Shown here one piece after another: positions 43,508 through 54,035 of a stretch of 64,000 bases of DNA. The position numbers and the translations under genes are program-made. The notes below the pieces were generated by a model. It did no database searches. It was not told where the DNA came from and saw only the letters and a program-made list of their open reading frames with translations. Within the stretch, counting starts at the first letter, position 1; every line of letters starts with the position of its first letter. This stretch comes from Clonostachys chloroleuca (Eukaryota > Ascomycota > Sordariomycetes > Hypocreales > Bionectriaceae): the NCBI GenBank assembly GCA_037952775.1, contig JBANAY010000003.1, positions 36,642,001 to 36,706,000 of the forward strand, in the 5' to 3' direction.

Positions 43508-44873
43508 ATGCGTGTCTTCGCGCCCACTTTCCTCGCTCATCTTGCCCTCGCAGTACCTTCTTCACTCCATCAAGTGAGAGAACAGGTTGCTAGCAAATAT
43601 ATTGTAAAGTTTAAGGATTCTACTGAAGTCTCTACCTTCGATAATGTCTTAAGCTCCCTATCCGTGAATGTCGAAAATACATATGAGGGCATTTTCAACG
43701 GATTTGCCGCCACTTTGGATGCCTCGGCCCTAGAGAAGCTTCGTGGGCATCCTAGTGTGAGTTATGCTTGATTTTTCCCGTTCTCAAACCAATTCAGTGA
43801 GATAAAACAGACCGAAGTGCTAAAGATCATTATGCAGGTTGACTACGTCGAGGAGGATTCTGTTGTCTCCATCGATAGCCTGGTGACTGAACCAACATCG
43901 CGATGGAACCTCGCTCGAATCTCGCATCGTGCCAGAGGCGCCACCAACTATATTTACGACGACAGTGCTGGCTCGGGCACATGCGTCTATATTGTTGGTA
44001 CAGGGATTGAGACAACTCACCCCGTAATTTTGCCACCATTTCTAACATCAAGGTCTTTCGCTTGCTAACGACGGACGTAATATAGCAATTTGGTGGGCGT
44101 GCTTTTGCTGGTGCTAATTTTGCTGGTGGAACCAACAACGATGGCAATGGACATGGAACTGCCATGGCCGGAGTCGTAGGCAGCATTCTGTATGGTGTTG
44201 CAAAGCAGACCACCCTTATTGGCGTCAAGGTCCTCAGTGACAATGGTTCTGGCACCGTGAGCAATCTACTCTCTGGTCTCAGCTGGATCACCTCCGATGC
44301 TACCACGCGAAGCTGTCCCAAAGGCGTCATGGTTCTTGTGGCTCTTGGTGGCGGCTATTCCTCCGCTGTAAATGTTGCGGTGGCGGCCCTTGTCAACGGC
44401 AACAAGTTTGTTGCAGTGCATGCAGGAAATGACGCCTCTAACGTGGGTAATTATTCTCCGGCATCCGAACCTTCGGCTTGCACAGTTGGAGGGACTGCTG
44501 CCGACGATTCGGTGAGCTCTGCAAGCAACACTGGGGCTTTACTTGATATATGGGCTCCTGGCCAGAGCATTCTTACTACGTATCTAAATGGTGGCACGGT
44601 TAGTTTGCAATCTCTTGATCACTCCCACTCCCACTCACAAAATCTCTGCCAGTGTGATTAAAAAAACCTTGCTGATTTATGAACCAGGCAACTCTTTCCG
44701 GATCACTGGCCGCAGCTCATGTCGCTGGGCTAGGCGCCTACATTGCGTCGCTGGAAGGTATTAGCCCATCCCTGATCTGCGTCTGGCTTCAAGCACTCTC
44801 AACCAAGAATGTACTCACGGGCGTACCACCTGGGACTGTTAACTATCTTGCCTATAACGGAAATGGTGCGTGA
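43508..44873 (+). CDS. S8 subtilase (proteinase K-like) lacking the catalytic Asp
   Basis: Exons 43508-43756, 43838-44023, 44086-44598 and 44688-44873 sum to 378 codons. A short signal sequence is followed by an I9 inhibitor propeptide (KYIVKFKDSTEVSTFDNVL...GFAATLD). The protease domain then starts with RWNLARISHRA. The His loop (NDGNGHGTAMAG), the oxyanion Asn (VHAGNDAS) and the Ser loop (SGSLAAAHVAGLGAYIASL, normally GTSMAAPHVAG) are recognisable. The first triad motif, normally VYVIDTGI, reads VYIVGTGIETTHP, so Asp is Gly. The Ser loop is also altered, although the Ser itself seems kept. All splice sites and the frame are intact. Either a catalytically dead pseudoprotease or an early-stage pseudogene fits; a single-base error in the Asp codon cannot be excluded. 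Confidence 0.85.
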
Positions 44874-44978
44874 TGGGTGCAATTGTAGGCAACGCGAAGG
44901 AAGCTACTTATATGTATTTCACTACAGCCAGCTTGGCGAGAGAACAATCTACGGGAAATAAATGAACAAACGAAAGAT

Positions 44979-46225
44979 TTACAGCTTTGAAACGCCGAAG
45001 CCATCGCGTTTCGCAACTCCCACCATGGATCTGGAGATTTTGGAGATGGAATTTGTTCCAGACAAGACCATGGTCCGCCATAACTCCCGTTCCAAAATGT
45101 GAAGCACCGCCTCCACGCCCTTCTGTCCATCATATGCCAATCCCCACAGGGCAGACCGGCCGATCAAGCATAGATCCGCGCCCAGAGCCAGCGCTTTGAA
45201 AACATCGCTACCAGTAGATATTCCACCATCAAAAACTACTGGTATCCTACCCTTCACTACGTCGGCTATCTCCGGAAGCATCTCAAGCGTGGAAGGGACG
45301 CCGTCTAACTGTCGACCTCCGTGGTTAGAGACGACAATCCCATCCACACCGGCCACCATGGCCTCAAGAGCATCCTCGGCAGTCATTATGCCTTTGACGA
45401 GTATCTTCATAGATGTCTGCTCCCTAAGCCACGGAATCACCTCCCCCATTCTAAGGAGCGGTCGACGAGGAAATCCCCATTCTCCTCGTCGACCTTCTTC
45501 GCCTCGGCTGCCGTCTTCGCGTTGAGCAAAATTCTACCCTTGGATACTCCACCAGCTTGCCTTGAAGCTCGATTAGCTGTTGATAGACCGGGAGGGAGGA
45601 CAAGAGGCTTCTTTCTCTCCCCAAGCCTGTTTCCGAGGACCGCGGTGTCGACGGTAAGTACAAGCGCCTCGTACCCTGCCTCTTCAGCTCGCTTAATCAC
45701 GCCCCTCGTCTGTTCTCTGGAGCGTAGAAAGTACAGCTGAAACCATGGGGCTGGGTACTTCGCATCCCGAGGGGGTAGAGCCGCCATGACATCCTCGAGA
45801 GATGTTGTGGCGTTCGAGGATAACGTGAAGTTGGTGCCGAGGGCATAGCTAGCGCGGGTCATATCGATTTCGCCTCCAGGTCCTACAAGTTTCTGATATG
45901 CGCTTGGTGCGATCGCGATGGGGATCTCGTATCTTTTACCAAAGACATAGGTCGAAGTGTCCACATTGGCGACATTTCGAAGCGCACGAGGGCGGAGCAA
46001 GAGTCTGTGGGGTGTACCAGGTTAGTCCCACCGTGCCGCCGGGTTCACATATTGTCTAGGGATGCATTACTTCTTATAGATCTCAGAATTGCGATCTAGT
46101 GTGCGATTCTCATCCGCTCCAGTCGTATAGTAGTCCCATGTTGGCTGGTTGAGCTTGGTCTTCGCGATCTCTTTGACCTCGGCGACCGTAATAGGGTCGG
46201 AGGGCGTCTCATTAGGCGGTGCCAT
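44979..46225 (-). CDS. FMN-dependent alpha-hydroxy acid dehydrogenase (lactate/glycolate oxidase type); one apparent frameshift
   Basis: Exons 46225-46071 and 46004-44979 with a 66-nt intron. The FMN TIM-barrel family is clear: DYYTTGADENRTL near the N-terminus, IAIAPSAYQKLVGPGGE, WFQLYFLRSREQTRG, LTVDTAVLGNRLGE, then MKILVKGIMTAEDA (flavin-contacting Lys), VSNHGGRQLDGVPS (active-site His and Arg) and VVFDGGISTGSDVFKALALGAD. No cytochrome b2 domain is present. The reading breaks at a run of five G/C near 45449-45453: DRSLEWG meets a stop while EVIPWLREQTSMK continues in the other frame. A sixth base in the run restores 394 codons. It oxidises an L-2-hydroxy acid to a 2-oxo acid; cytosol or peroxisome. 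Confidence 0.85.
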
Positions 46226-46377
46226 GATACAGCTATCGATTGATTCCCAGAAACCCACGTATTTGTTAGTTCACAGGAGTACAACTTCTCGAATGATTCA
46301 CACAAGGCACATGCCACCTATCATCAATATATGTATAGAGGAATCGGTCAACTTCCGAGGTCATGTCAAAGGATAAT

Positions 46378-46429
46378 CCGCCGACGTCGGAGGTCCGCCG
46401 GAGCCCCCGGAGTAGTCGGGCCGCCCGGC
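46378..46429. promoter_or_regulatory. CGG/CCG-dense element upstream of the hydroxyacid dehydrogenase
   Basis: About 150-205 bp upstream of the ATG (gene on minus strand), 52 bp contain many CGG/CCG triplets, including the 10-bp palindrome ccgacgtcgg (46381-46390) and repeated cgga/tccg spacings. Zn2Cys6 regulators bind paired CGG triplets, so this is a likely operator-like region. The palindrome core ACGT also resembles bZIP sites. Composition contrasts sharply with the AT-rich surroundings. Confidence 0.4.
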
Positions 46430-46519
46430 AATCCCTCCATATCGCCGTGGGAAATTGTAAGAGAAAGTCATGTATGGCTACATTAGCTAAGTAAAGCTGT
46501 CTAAGTCAATTGATCGACG

Positions 46520-47377
46520 TCAGATATCCTGGAATTCCTCGGGTAGAGCCGTGTTCTCAATCCATGCGAGGATGCCCGCAGCAAAGAGGGCTGGATATTG
46601 AAGATTCCAGGCATGCAAGGCTTGGTTTACAACAACCGACCTTGACATAAATCTTGATCCAGAGCCTTCAATTTCTCTTTCTCTCAATGCATCGCCCACT
46701 AATGCGGTGCCAGCCACATCATCCTGTTTTCCTCCAGCAACGGTAATCGTCCTCGACTGGATCCCCTTCACATCCGATAGCTTGTACCGAACAATAGACC
46801 CAAACTCGTTGCGCAGCATCTCCAGGCTGCAGTTCTTGCGCATTTCCACCAACAGGTCCTCGTGGCGTCGAAACCCAATCCACGAAGCATAGATCCAATA
46901 TAGCCAATCGGGCAGGAATAATATCAGCCAGACCACGCAAAACACCAGTACCGGCTGATGGGCAACCGTTAAGCGTAAACCCTCTCTGTATGGTTCTGCT
47001 CCGGTGACGAAAAGCGACATGACAAGTGAGGGATGCTCGATTGCTAGTCGCTGGGCGATGAAGCCACCCATGGATAGCCCAATGACGTGCGCTTGCGAGT
47101 CGTGGGCCTGTGTTCGAATTAGGTCGGCCACGCGGTCGGCCGCGTCCTCAATAGACACCAGCTTAATATGTCTTGACGCTGAGTGGGAAGGTAGATCCGG
47201 GAGGAGTACGTGATAGCGACCAACCAAATGGGGGACTACCTCACTCCATTCGAGATGACACGATAAGCCGCCATGGAGTAAGATGATGGTCGTTAGGTTA
47301 CGATCGCCCAAAGACAGGAAATAGAGTGAAGAAGGTTCCTGCGATGGGAACTCCTGGTAGGTCTCTTGTCCTTCCAT
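46520..47377 (-). CDS. alpha/beta hydrolase fold protein
   Basis: A single exon of 285 residues from ATG 47377. It has the oxyanion motif LLHGGLSCHLEW, then HVLLPDLPSHSAS, and the nucleophile elbow VIGLSMGGFIAQRLA at about residues 100-114. A His near the C-terminus (NQALHAWNLQ) is the probable triad His. The cap region contains an unusually hydrophobic stretch (VLVFCVVWLILFLPDWLYWIYASWIGF) that could insert in or lie against a membrane. The family includes hydrolases of esters, lactones and epoxides and also proteins lacking activity; the substrate is unknown. It is tandem with the hydroxyacid dehydrogenase on the same strand, about 0.3 kb apart, with the CGG-dense element between them. Confidence 0.8.
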   Translation of the reverse strand: MEGQETYQEFPSQEPSSLYFLSLGDRNLTTIILLHGGLSCHLEWSEVVPHLVGRYHVLLPDLPSHSASRHIKLVSIEDAADRVADLIRTQAHDSQAHVIGLSMGGFIAQRLAIEHPSLVMSLFVTGAEPYREGLRLTVAHQPVLVFCVVWLILFLPDWLYWIYASWIGFRRHEDLLVEMRKNCSLEMLRNEFGSIVRYKLSDVKGIQSRTITVAGGKQDDVAGTALVGDALREREIEGSGSRFMSRSVVVNQALHAWNLQYPALFAAGILAWIENTALPEEFQDI

Positions 47378-47742
47378 GCTCAATTACTAGGCTGCTTTGG
47401 CTTACTGTAAAACCGGCGATGTGAGGGCGAGCATCTGAGGGCCGGTGAGAATTTGTTGAGGAGGATCTCCGCTGCAGTGATCCGCCAAGACATTACACAC
47501 ATACCAGACAAGCCAAATATGCCCTTCCTCGTCAGCAATTCCGGAAGATCCGATAGGTTAGTTCAATGTCTACCATGACGAGAAGCGATCAAAAAATTGT
47601 TAGCACGTCACAAAGCATCACCACCCTTGCCGGCTTGGACAACCATATTGTTTATAAGTTGGTGTTCGTGGTATATTGATTCCTTTATGGTACATATATG
47701 GTATTCCAATAAATGACATTTGAAAGACCCTTGTCTGTGTCT

Positions 47743-50205
47743 CTAGGCAGCGACATTGAAGATAGATGGCCACTTAGCCACAACCTCCCGCAAAACCGCA
47801 TCTAGACCCCGGCCAGACACATCTCCCAGCTCTCTCCCGCCCGTCTTTTGCTCAATCCATTTCTCCTCCCATTTCAGCAACTCAGCGGCAAAGACAGTTT
47901 GGTTGTAACTAGCAGGTGGCGTGGCAATCAAGTACGAAACAAAGCGCTGCCATCGGGGCAGGTAGTAGTGCGAGATGAGCCCAGCCCAAGATTTGGATGC
48001 ATAGTCAGAGATCTCTCCCTTGGGGCCCCATAGCGTGACCTGTGTTCGTGCTTCATACTCGAGGAAATCGGCGACATCTTCCTCAGCGTCCGTGTGACCA
48101 GTCGCTCGAGCTGCTTCGATCCAGGTAGATAGTCTGAAATTCTTGTTGGTTGCGAGCACAGCATCGAGAGAGGTGAGTAGGGAAGTGATTTGCCGGCCCT
48201 GCTTCTGAAGGTTGCACTTGTTAGCCGGGCTTGTCTGGTTTGAATCAGAGCCAGTCCCGTTGTAAGCTTCAATCAAGCGCTGATACATTGGAATGAAAGC
48301 GTTGGCGAGCACCTGCCGAGTCCAGTCAACCAAGTCATGCTGGTAGGCTGCATTCCCGAAGAGCGTGGACTCTTCTTTTCCAGCCCTGTACATCTCACCC
48401 CATGCATCGACTAGAATCGAGGTATCATAATTTAGGGTCGTAGGGTGGTGGCCTGTGCGGTTTAACATCCCCGTTGTGCTGGGCACGAGCTCCAAGATGG
48501 ATTTAGGAACCGCATTAGCTGCCAGGTGCGTGTTATTGTACACTGTTGGGCGCACTATCTCCCAAGCTGCGTATAAGCCCTTTGGGATTGCGTTGCTGCT
48601 GGCTCCATATCTACTGCTGACCCAGTCGTGGAAATACTCCTGCGTGTCAATGGGAGTGGTGCTCCAAGCTTGGTCGAGTAGCAGGTCGTACACGATTTCA
48701 TTACCCTCCTGGCCTTCCATGGACAAACCAAGTCCTACCATAGTACTTGAATCAGCATGCAGAGCCTGAACTGGGTTTATGGTGATGTTCATGATCTGCC
48801 CATAGAGACCCATGTTGTGTCCGTAGTCGTGCAGCTGGCACCAGATCCACGGCTTGCCGTAATAGGACTCCGTCTTTTCCCAGAGCGGCGTCGATTCGGA
48901 GAAGAGATCAAGGATCAGCATGTCGGCGCTCTCTGTCACACCCCCTAGAAATGCCTTGATCCGCTCACTGGACCAGAACGCGCTGTCAGACGAGAAGAGC
49001 CAGCTCTGCATGACCCATACAGCATCCGGGTCGGCCTTCTTGAGGGTCTTCCAAGTATTGGAGCTGAGCGTTTCGAGGTAGCCCGTATCGCCTGACACTG
49101 GTGAGTTCTCGTTGAATTGGTCAAGCGCATAGTAGCTCGAAACATTTCCGTAGTGCTCCTTCTGTTTGCTAATAAAACTCTCTTGAAGCTGGCCGAACAG
49201 CTGGTCAAAGGGGTCTAAGAAAGTGACGTTGGTGTACTCGGTATCGAAGCGCTCCCAGGCCGAGCTGTTAGAGACGTTGGCATTTGGGAAGTGCTGCAAA
49301 ATGGTCGCTGGCACAAATCCAGGGAAAGCGGGTAAGATGGGGGTCATTCCAAGCTCAACCATGCGCTTCACGATCTTTTTCTGCAACTCAAATTGATCGT
49401 CAACCCATGAGAAGGGCAGATCTCCGCCCCATGACCCTTGAATGTTTCCAAAATGGTTCCAGGCGAGAAAGGCCGGGCCAGACAGGAAGTCTTTGATTTC
49501 GGCGTCAGAAAAACCTAGCTCTTGAAAGACTTCGATGAAGATTTTCTCAATCCCAATCCATGCCAAGGGAAGGTTGACGGAACGGAGTGCCATCCAGTCA
49601 AGCTGCAGCTCCCATTCCTCCCAGCTCCAGAACGCAGAGGTGTAAGAAGTAGTGACTACTCAAGTGTTAGATCGATCAGCTGAGAAGGCAACTGGCATTT
49701 TCGGTCAGTATGTTTACTTGCCTGTGTTGAAATGGTACCGCCAGGGAACAATACTGGAACCCTTCAGGGGCGCAGACAAGGCTGGTAGGCTTGAAGGGGC
49801 AGCGTCCAGCTGGCTGCCAACGAACCACCAAACATCAACGTGAGCCGAGCCAGACAAATACTTGTGAAGACTTTAGGATAAATCCTCGTCAGTCTACCAA
49901 TTGACATCGGTATGAGAATGTAGCTTTGTTTCTGTGTCAAGAACTTACCCCGACAATAACCCACTAATCGAGTTGGCTTGAACCCGGATCTTGCCCTCGT
50001 TCGTGCTAGACACTACGTAGCTATCAAGCTCTGAGCTGGTTGAGTTGTTGTTGGAGACTGTCGTCGTAATCTCAAAAATGAATGAATCCGCGTGCTTTGG
50101 AAGGCGGCGTTGAACCAGAGACTGGACACCGGCCGTCGACAGCGTTGAAGCCTGGACAGTAGCTGCAACGCTGACTGCCCATGTCAAAAGCTGAAGGAAG
50201 CGCAT
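47743..50205 (-). CDS. alpha-N-acetylglucosaminidase, GH89 (NAGLU-like), secreted
   Basis: Exons 50205-49949, 49870-49722 and 49658-47743 sum to 774 codons. A signal peptide (MRFLQLLTWAVSVAATVQA) leads into an N-terminal domain with LHKYLSGSAHVDVWWFVGSQ. The catalytic barrel has YTSAFWSWEEWELQLDWMAL (formed just after intron 2), NLPLAWIGIE, AFLAWNHFGNIQGSWGG, YYALDQFNENSP (Glu of NE, general acid position) and LGLSMEGQEGNEIVYDLL (second Glu). These match the NAGLU family, which removes terminal alpha-GlcNAc from glycoconjugates. Many N-glycosylation sequons are present. Length is as expected for the family. The second intron is of the GC-AG type (donor GCAAGT), which ordinary GT-AG gene finders miss; using it is the only way to reach the conserved frame. 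Confidence 0.93.
49659..49721 (-). other. GC-AG intron in the GH89 gene
   Basis: The donor is AG|GCAAGT, which matches the strong consensus at every position except GC for GT. The acceptor ends TTGAG. Its removal keeps phase. Confidence 0.75.
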
Positions 50206-50753
50206 TGTTGTAGCGGCGACCCTCCGAGAGCGCGTTACCTCGAAGCTTCTGTCCCTGGGCAGAAAAGAGCAGCGGTAGGTGACCTTAAAAGCAATTTGGA
50301 CTATTACGAAATGAATGATTGACGTCTGTTGATGCCTACTGCTGACCCGCTCGGGTGGTGCACCGCGTCATGCGCGAAATGCGGGCGATGACATGCGACA
50401 AGGTCTCACATATTGGGGACAGCGTCATCCCCCCAGCACGTGGATTATTTGCACTCATTCTAAGGCACGATCTCACACTAATCTTCCTTCACTGGAGATG
50501 GACCCGTAAGCAAAGCTGGTCAATCCACGTTTCTCCGGGCCGCACGGCACATATCAGCCGGATAGGGCCTAAGGAACATCGATCTTCATTTGGCGGGTGT
50601 GATAAAGGATCTAAATGAACCCATCATTTGCAGCAAGGACGTAGCTTGCAATATACCCTTTCGGCATACCCTGTCGAGTTCTTAAGACGAGTACTACCTT
50701 ACTCATTCGGATCATCTCACTTTTCTCTTCCCTTAATTTAAGTATGTTCGATA
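50206..50753. other. intergenic, promoter of the GH89 gene
   Basis: No gene is seen. Confidence 0.4.
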
Positions 50754-51125
50754 TCTCGGACCCTCAAGATCCAATTGGCATCGTATTCAACCCGTGCTGT
50801 CTGGAGAATTTCATCGGCCGTTGGGTTGACCCTTTATTAGTGACGCTTCGCTGGAATCAGTGCTCACTCCTTCCACTTCCCCTCTAGCAGGTCTCCACTA
50901 GCTGAAATGTCAGCAAATGGTAAAGGAATGATTGATCTTGAGTAAGCTGGGATATTCAACAACATATGATGAGCCCAGAAGTGAACAGAATCGGTACGTA
51001 CCCAGCCCATTTACCAATATCATTCAAGGCTTTCTGGGCAAAATAATCACTTATCGGATTTTTCAACCGACCCGGATTCTTGTTAGGGCCTCTACCAGAA
51101 ATCAGTTTGCACTTTGTAATTCATA

Positions 51126-51169
51126 AGTCGAGTGGGGGGAAGTGGCCCGGGGGTAGAAGTGGCCCACCT
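51126..51169 (+). repeat. left terminal inverted repeat of the pogo-like element
   Basis: Inverted match at 52919-52961. Confidence 0.85.
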
Positions 51170-51289
51170 AATTTTTGGCCTGCGCGTCTACCCTAAGTCA
51201 CACACATCATAACAAAAACAATAACAAAAGCTTTAATTCGTGTTTTACGAGCAAAATAGCTATATATTCGGAATCAGAAATTAATTCTG

Positions 51290-52824
51290 CGATTAATGAT
51301 ATACTTGCCGGCTTATCTGCACGCGTTGCTGCAAAGAAATAGGCAATTCCTTGTACAACGCTTAGACGACGATTGGAAGAGGGCTTGACACGCGCACAAG
51401 CGCACGAACACCAACAACGCCTCTCGAAGGCGGAGGAAGAGAGAGTCAGGAGATGGATCGTATCTTAAGAATCACTGGGATACGCACCTACGCATCGACA
51501 GCTTCGATATATCGCTTCCCAGATCCTTCAAGGTCGGAAGGATCTCGAGCCTCTCGGCAGGTCCTGGGTCAACTAGTTTCTTAGCCGTCAGGAGGGCCTA
51601 GGAGTTAAGATTGGAAAGCGAATAGCGTCAGCTAGGCTCAATGGAGCCAATCCTGAGAATATTAATAGGTTCTTTAATAACTATGACTCGGTCTCTTGGA
51701 TCAAACCGGAGAATACGTGGAACGCTGACGAGGCTGGTATTATGGAGGGATATGGTCTCAACAGCCTCGTCATCGGCTCTGACGAAGGAAGCTGTAAGTA
51801 TACAGTTCTTAAAGGGAACCAAGAGAGGGCTTGGGTCACGCTCGTTGAGGCTATTTCCGCTGTTGGAGAGACCCTAACTCCTTGTGTTGTGTTTAAAGGT
51901 GAAGCGGTGCAGCAACAGTGGTTCAAAGATAACTTCAATGAGAAGTGGCTATTTGCAATATCGCAAAATGGATGGATTAGCAACGCCCTCGCGCTTGAGT
52001 GGCTTCAACGAGTGTTTATTCCGGAAACTGCTCCTGCTGATCCCTCCGAGGCTCGGCTGCTGATAGTTGACGGCCACGGCTCACACGCAACGCCGGAATT
52101 TATGTGGGAATGCTTCCAAAACAATATCTTCCTTCTCTTCTTACCTGCATACACCTCGCACGTCTTGCAGCCGCTCGACTTGGGTGTGTTTTCTGCACTG
52201 AAAGCGGCCTATCGAAGACATCTAGAGCGGCTCGATGAAATGCTCGATTCGACTACGATTGGAAAGGCCAACTTCCTCGAATGTTATGCCAAAGCTCGTA
52301 AGGAGGCTCTAACAGCGAAGAATATCAAGTCAGGATTTCGGGCTACAGGAATTTATCCTCTAAACCGCCGGAAGGTGCTCCTAAGCAGCCAAGTCATAGC
52401 CACAGCCAAGGCGCCCTCAACACCACAAAAGCCGGCCCAGAAGGATAAATACGACCTTCAAACATCTCGAAATGGCCTTCAAGTTGTTGACACTATGAGG
52501 TATCTATGCCCTGCTAGCCCCTGTACGAGAAGGCTGCTCACACGATATAGCCATAAGGCGGCGCGAACGATCGATTCATTAAGTGTTCAACTGGTCTTGA
52601 AAGATCGGGAATTAGAGGCCCAAAAGGCCCTGAATGAACGCCTAAGTCATAAGAAGCGTAGAGCCGTTGAACCAGATAAGAATGAGATTTTCTGCTCACT
52701 TGCGCAGATAAAAGACGTACAAGGTGGGCTTGACGAATTGAGGAGGAAGAGGCAGCGCGTACGGAAGCCACGAACCTCTAATGATGATAATACCAATGCC
52801 ACCATAATCGTCGCGACGAGCTGA
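51290..52824 (+). pseudogene. pogo/Fot1-like DDE_1 transposase with nonsense mutations
   Basis: The reading frame starts with an HTH/CENPB-like region (ILAGLSARVAAKK, stop, LTRAQAHEHQQ, RWIVS, stop, ESLGYAPTHRQLRYIAS, WVN, stop, FLSRQE). Three in-frame stops (near 51340, 51467 and 51570) fall before the catalytic part. From 51742 to the end 360 codons are open. D of NADEAGIMEG, D of IVDGHGSHAT and D of LQPLDLGVF are in order, the last two 35 residues apart (DD35D). The C-terminus is basic (KKRRAVEP, RRKRQRVRK). The stop codons sit where CAA, CAG or CGG would be expected, in line with C-to-T decay such as RIP. Confidence 0.85.
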
Positions 52825-52918
52825 TCACAATGGTATAATTTTCATAGCTATTGGAGTTGAATTTATATAGTAATTATTAAGTTGCATCATCAAGACTGTT
52901 AAAAATGTGTGGCATTTG

Positions 52919-52961
52919 GGGTGGGCCACTTCTACCCCCGGGCCACTTCCCCCACTCGACT
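52919..52961 (-). repeat. right terminal inverted repeat of the pogo-like element
   Basis: Inverted match to 51126-51169. Confidence 0.85.
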
Positions 52962-53249
52962 TACCGATGCATCCAGACCGTAACCGAACCAAGCTACTGC
53001 AGAAATGCAGACGTGAGAAGCAGTGATCTGAAAATTGCCCTCTTATTTTTACAACTCACGGCTGCTTCGAGGTTCCACTCGGCTTTTGCTGGGGTTTTTT
53101 GTACCGCATCAGGTATGTGCGTGGACAGCTTGCGAATGACTTGTCTAAGTGTCAATCCCGACGATAAGCATAAAATGCTTCTGCTTCGTCGGATTTATTG
53201 TTCTTCTGAGCTCCACTATCAACTTCATGAAAAAAGTAAGTTTTACGGC

Positions 53250-53460
53250 TATAGTATCCCTTCCGACAGAAACCCGTCAGTGGCACCTCCCTTGCCACCC
53301 TGTCACTTACACGAAGCTACAAGGGTCAGATGCAATATTTGAGACCACCAAGGTGCTGTTTCCGGTCCTCATCGACGGCGAAGTACTTCTTCAAACGATA
53401 TTCATCCCCAACGACCCAGCAGCACGCTTTTTTGGATCATAGGCGGAAACTCAAAGCCCC
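53250..53460 (+). pseudogene. truncated copy of the MDR oxidoreductase gene (5' part only)
   Basis: It encodes LPTETRQWHLPCHPVTYTKL, then DAIFETTKVLFPVLIDGEVL and NDPAARF, parallel to the N-terminus of the intact gene at 56305 (LPTETRQWQLACHPVTYPKL...NDPAARVW). After AAR a run of six T puts the reading out of frame, and homology ends about 20 bases later. The nucleotide-binding domain is missing, so no functional product is possible. Confidence 0.85.
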
Positions 53461-53469
53461 GAGCAAGCG

Positions 53470-54035
53470 ACCTGAAGAAAGCTGGCCCAACAAAACACGG
53501 AGCCAGCTCACCCAAAAAAAAGAACTCACAAACCAAATAGACCTTTAAAACCTGTAACAGTAATTAGTTGTATTGGAAAAGATGTTCATCAGAGACTTAT
53601 AATGAAATCGAAGCTACGGTGAAAGGGCAATAAGTAATCGAAAGGAGAGATTATTGCAGAAGGCAGAAACGAATACCGTTAGTGGACATAGCTACTCTAT
53701 CTTGACCACTTGGCCTCTAACAACATGAAGTCTGCTTACTGCGCGCACCCCACTGGCCCATATTCCACGCCCCTATCCTCGACATATATTGCCTCCTTGA
53801 GAAAACCTGCCATGTGTGCTACAGGCACAGCAAGCCCGGTGAATAAGCTAACCTTACCCCTTTTATCCAGCTTATTTTTCAGCTACTGATTGTCTACATC
53901 TTTGGATAAGGCCATGCTCGACCTTGTTGTATACATATAGGTAATCACCATACGTACTATTCCTTTCATTTTTACAGATATTCCTTCACATTAAAAGTCG
54001 CTATAGCCAAGGACCATTTTCGACTCTTGGTAACT
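53470..54035. other. intergenic, promoter of the SDR gene
   Basis: No gene is seen. Confidence 0.4.

Larger units (their letters stand above)
51126..52961 (+). mobile_element. pogo/Fot1-type DNA transposon, 1836 bp
   Basis: Flanked by TA at 51124-51125 and 52962-52963. Both ends carry a long terminal inverted repeat beginning AGTCGAGTGGGGG and continuing with GAAGTGGCCCGGGGG and TAGAAGTGGCCCACC, about 44 bp and almost perfect, with one extra G on the left. The repeat itself contains GAAGTGGCCC twice. The element sits in the upstream part of duplication copy A. Confidence 0.9.
50754..53460 (+). repeat. segmental duplication copy A (disrupted)
   Basis: Apart from the inserted element (51126-52961) this stretch aligns with 55846-56523. 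Shared blocks include ccaaatggcat-like text, gttgggttga, tcgctgga, the 20-mer gcaaatggtaaaggaatgat, tttac(c/t)aatatcatt(c/t), and then the first 70 codons of the MDR oxidoreductase. Differences are scattered substitutions and small indels. Confidence 0.75.
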
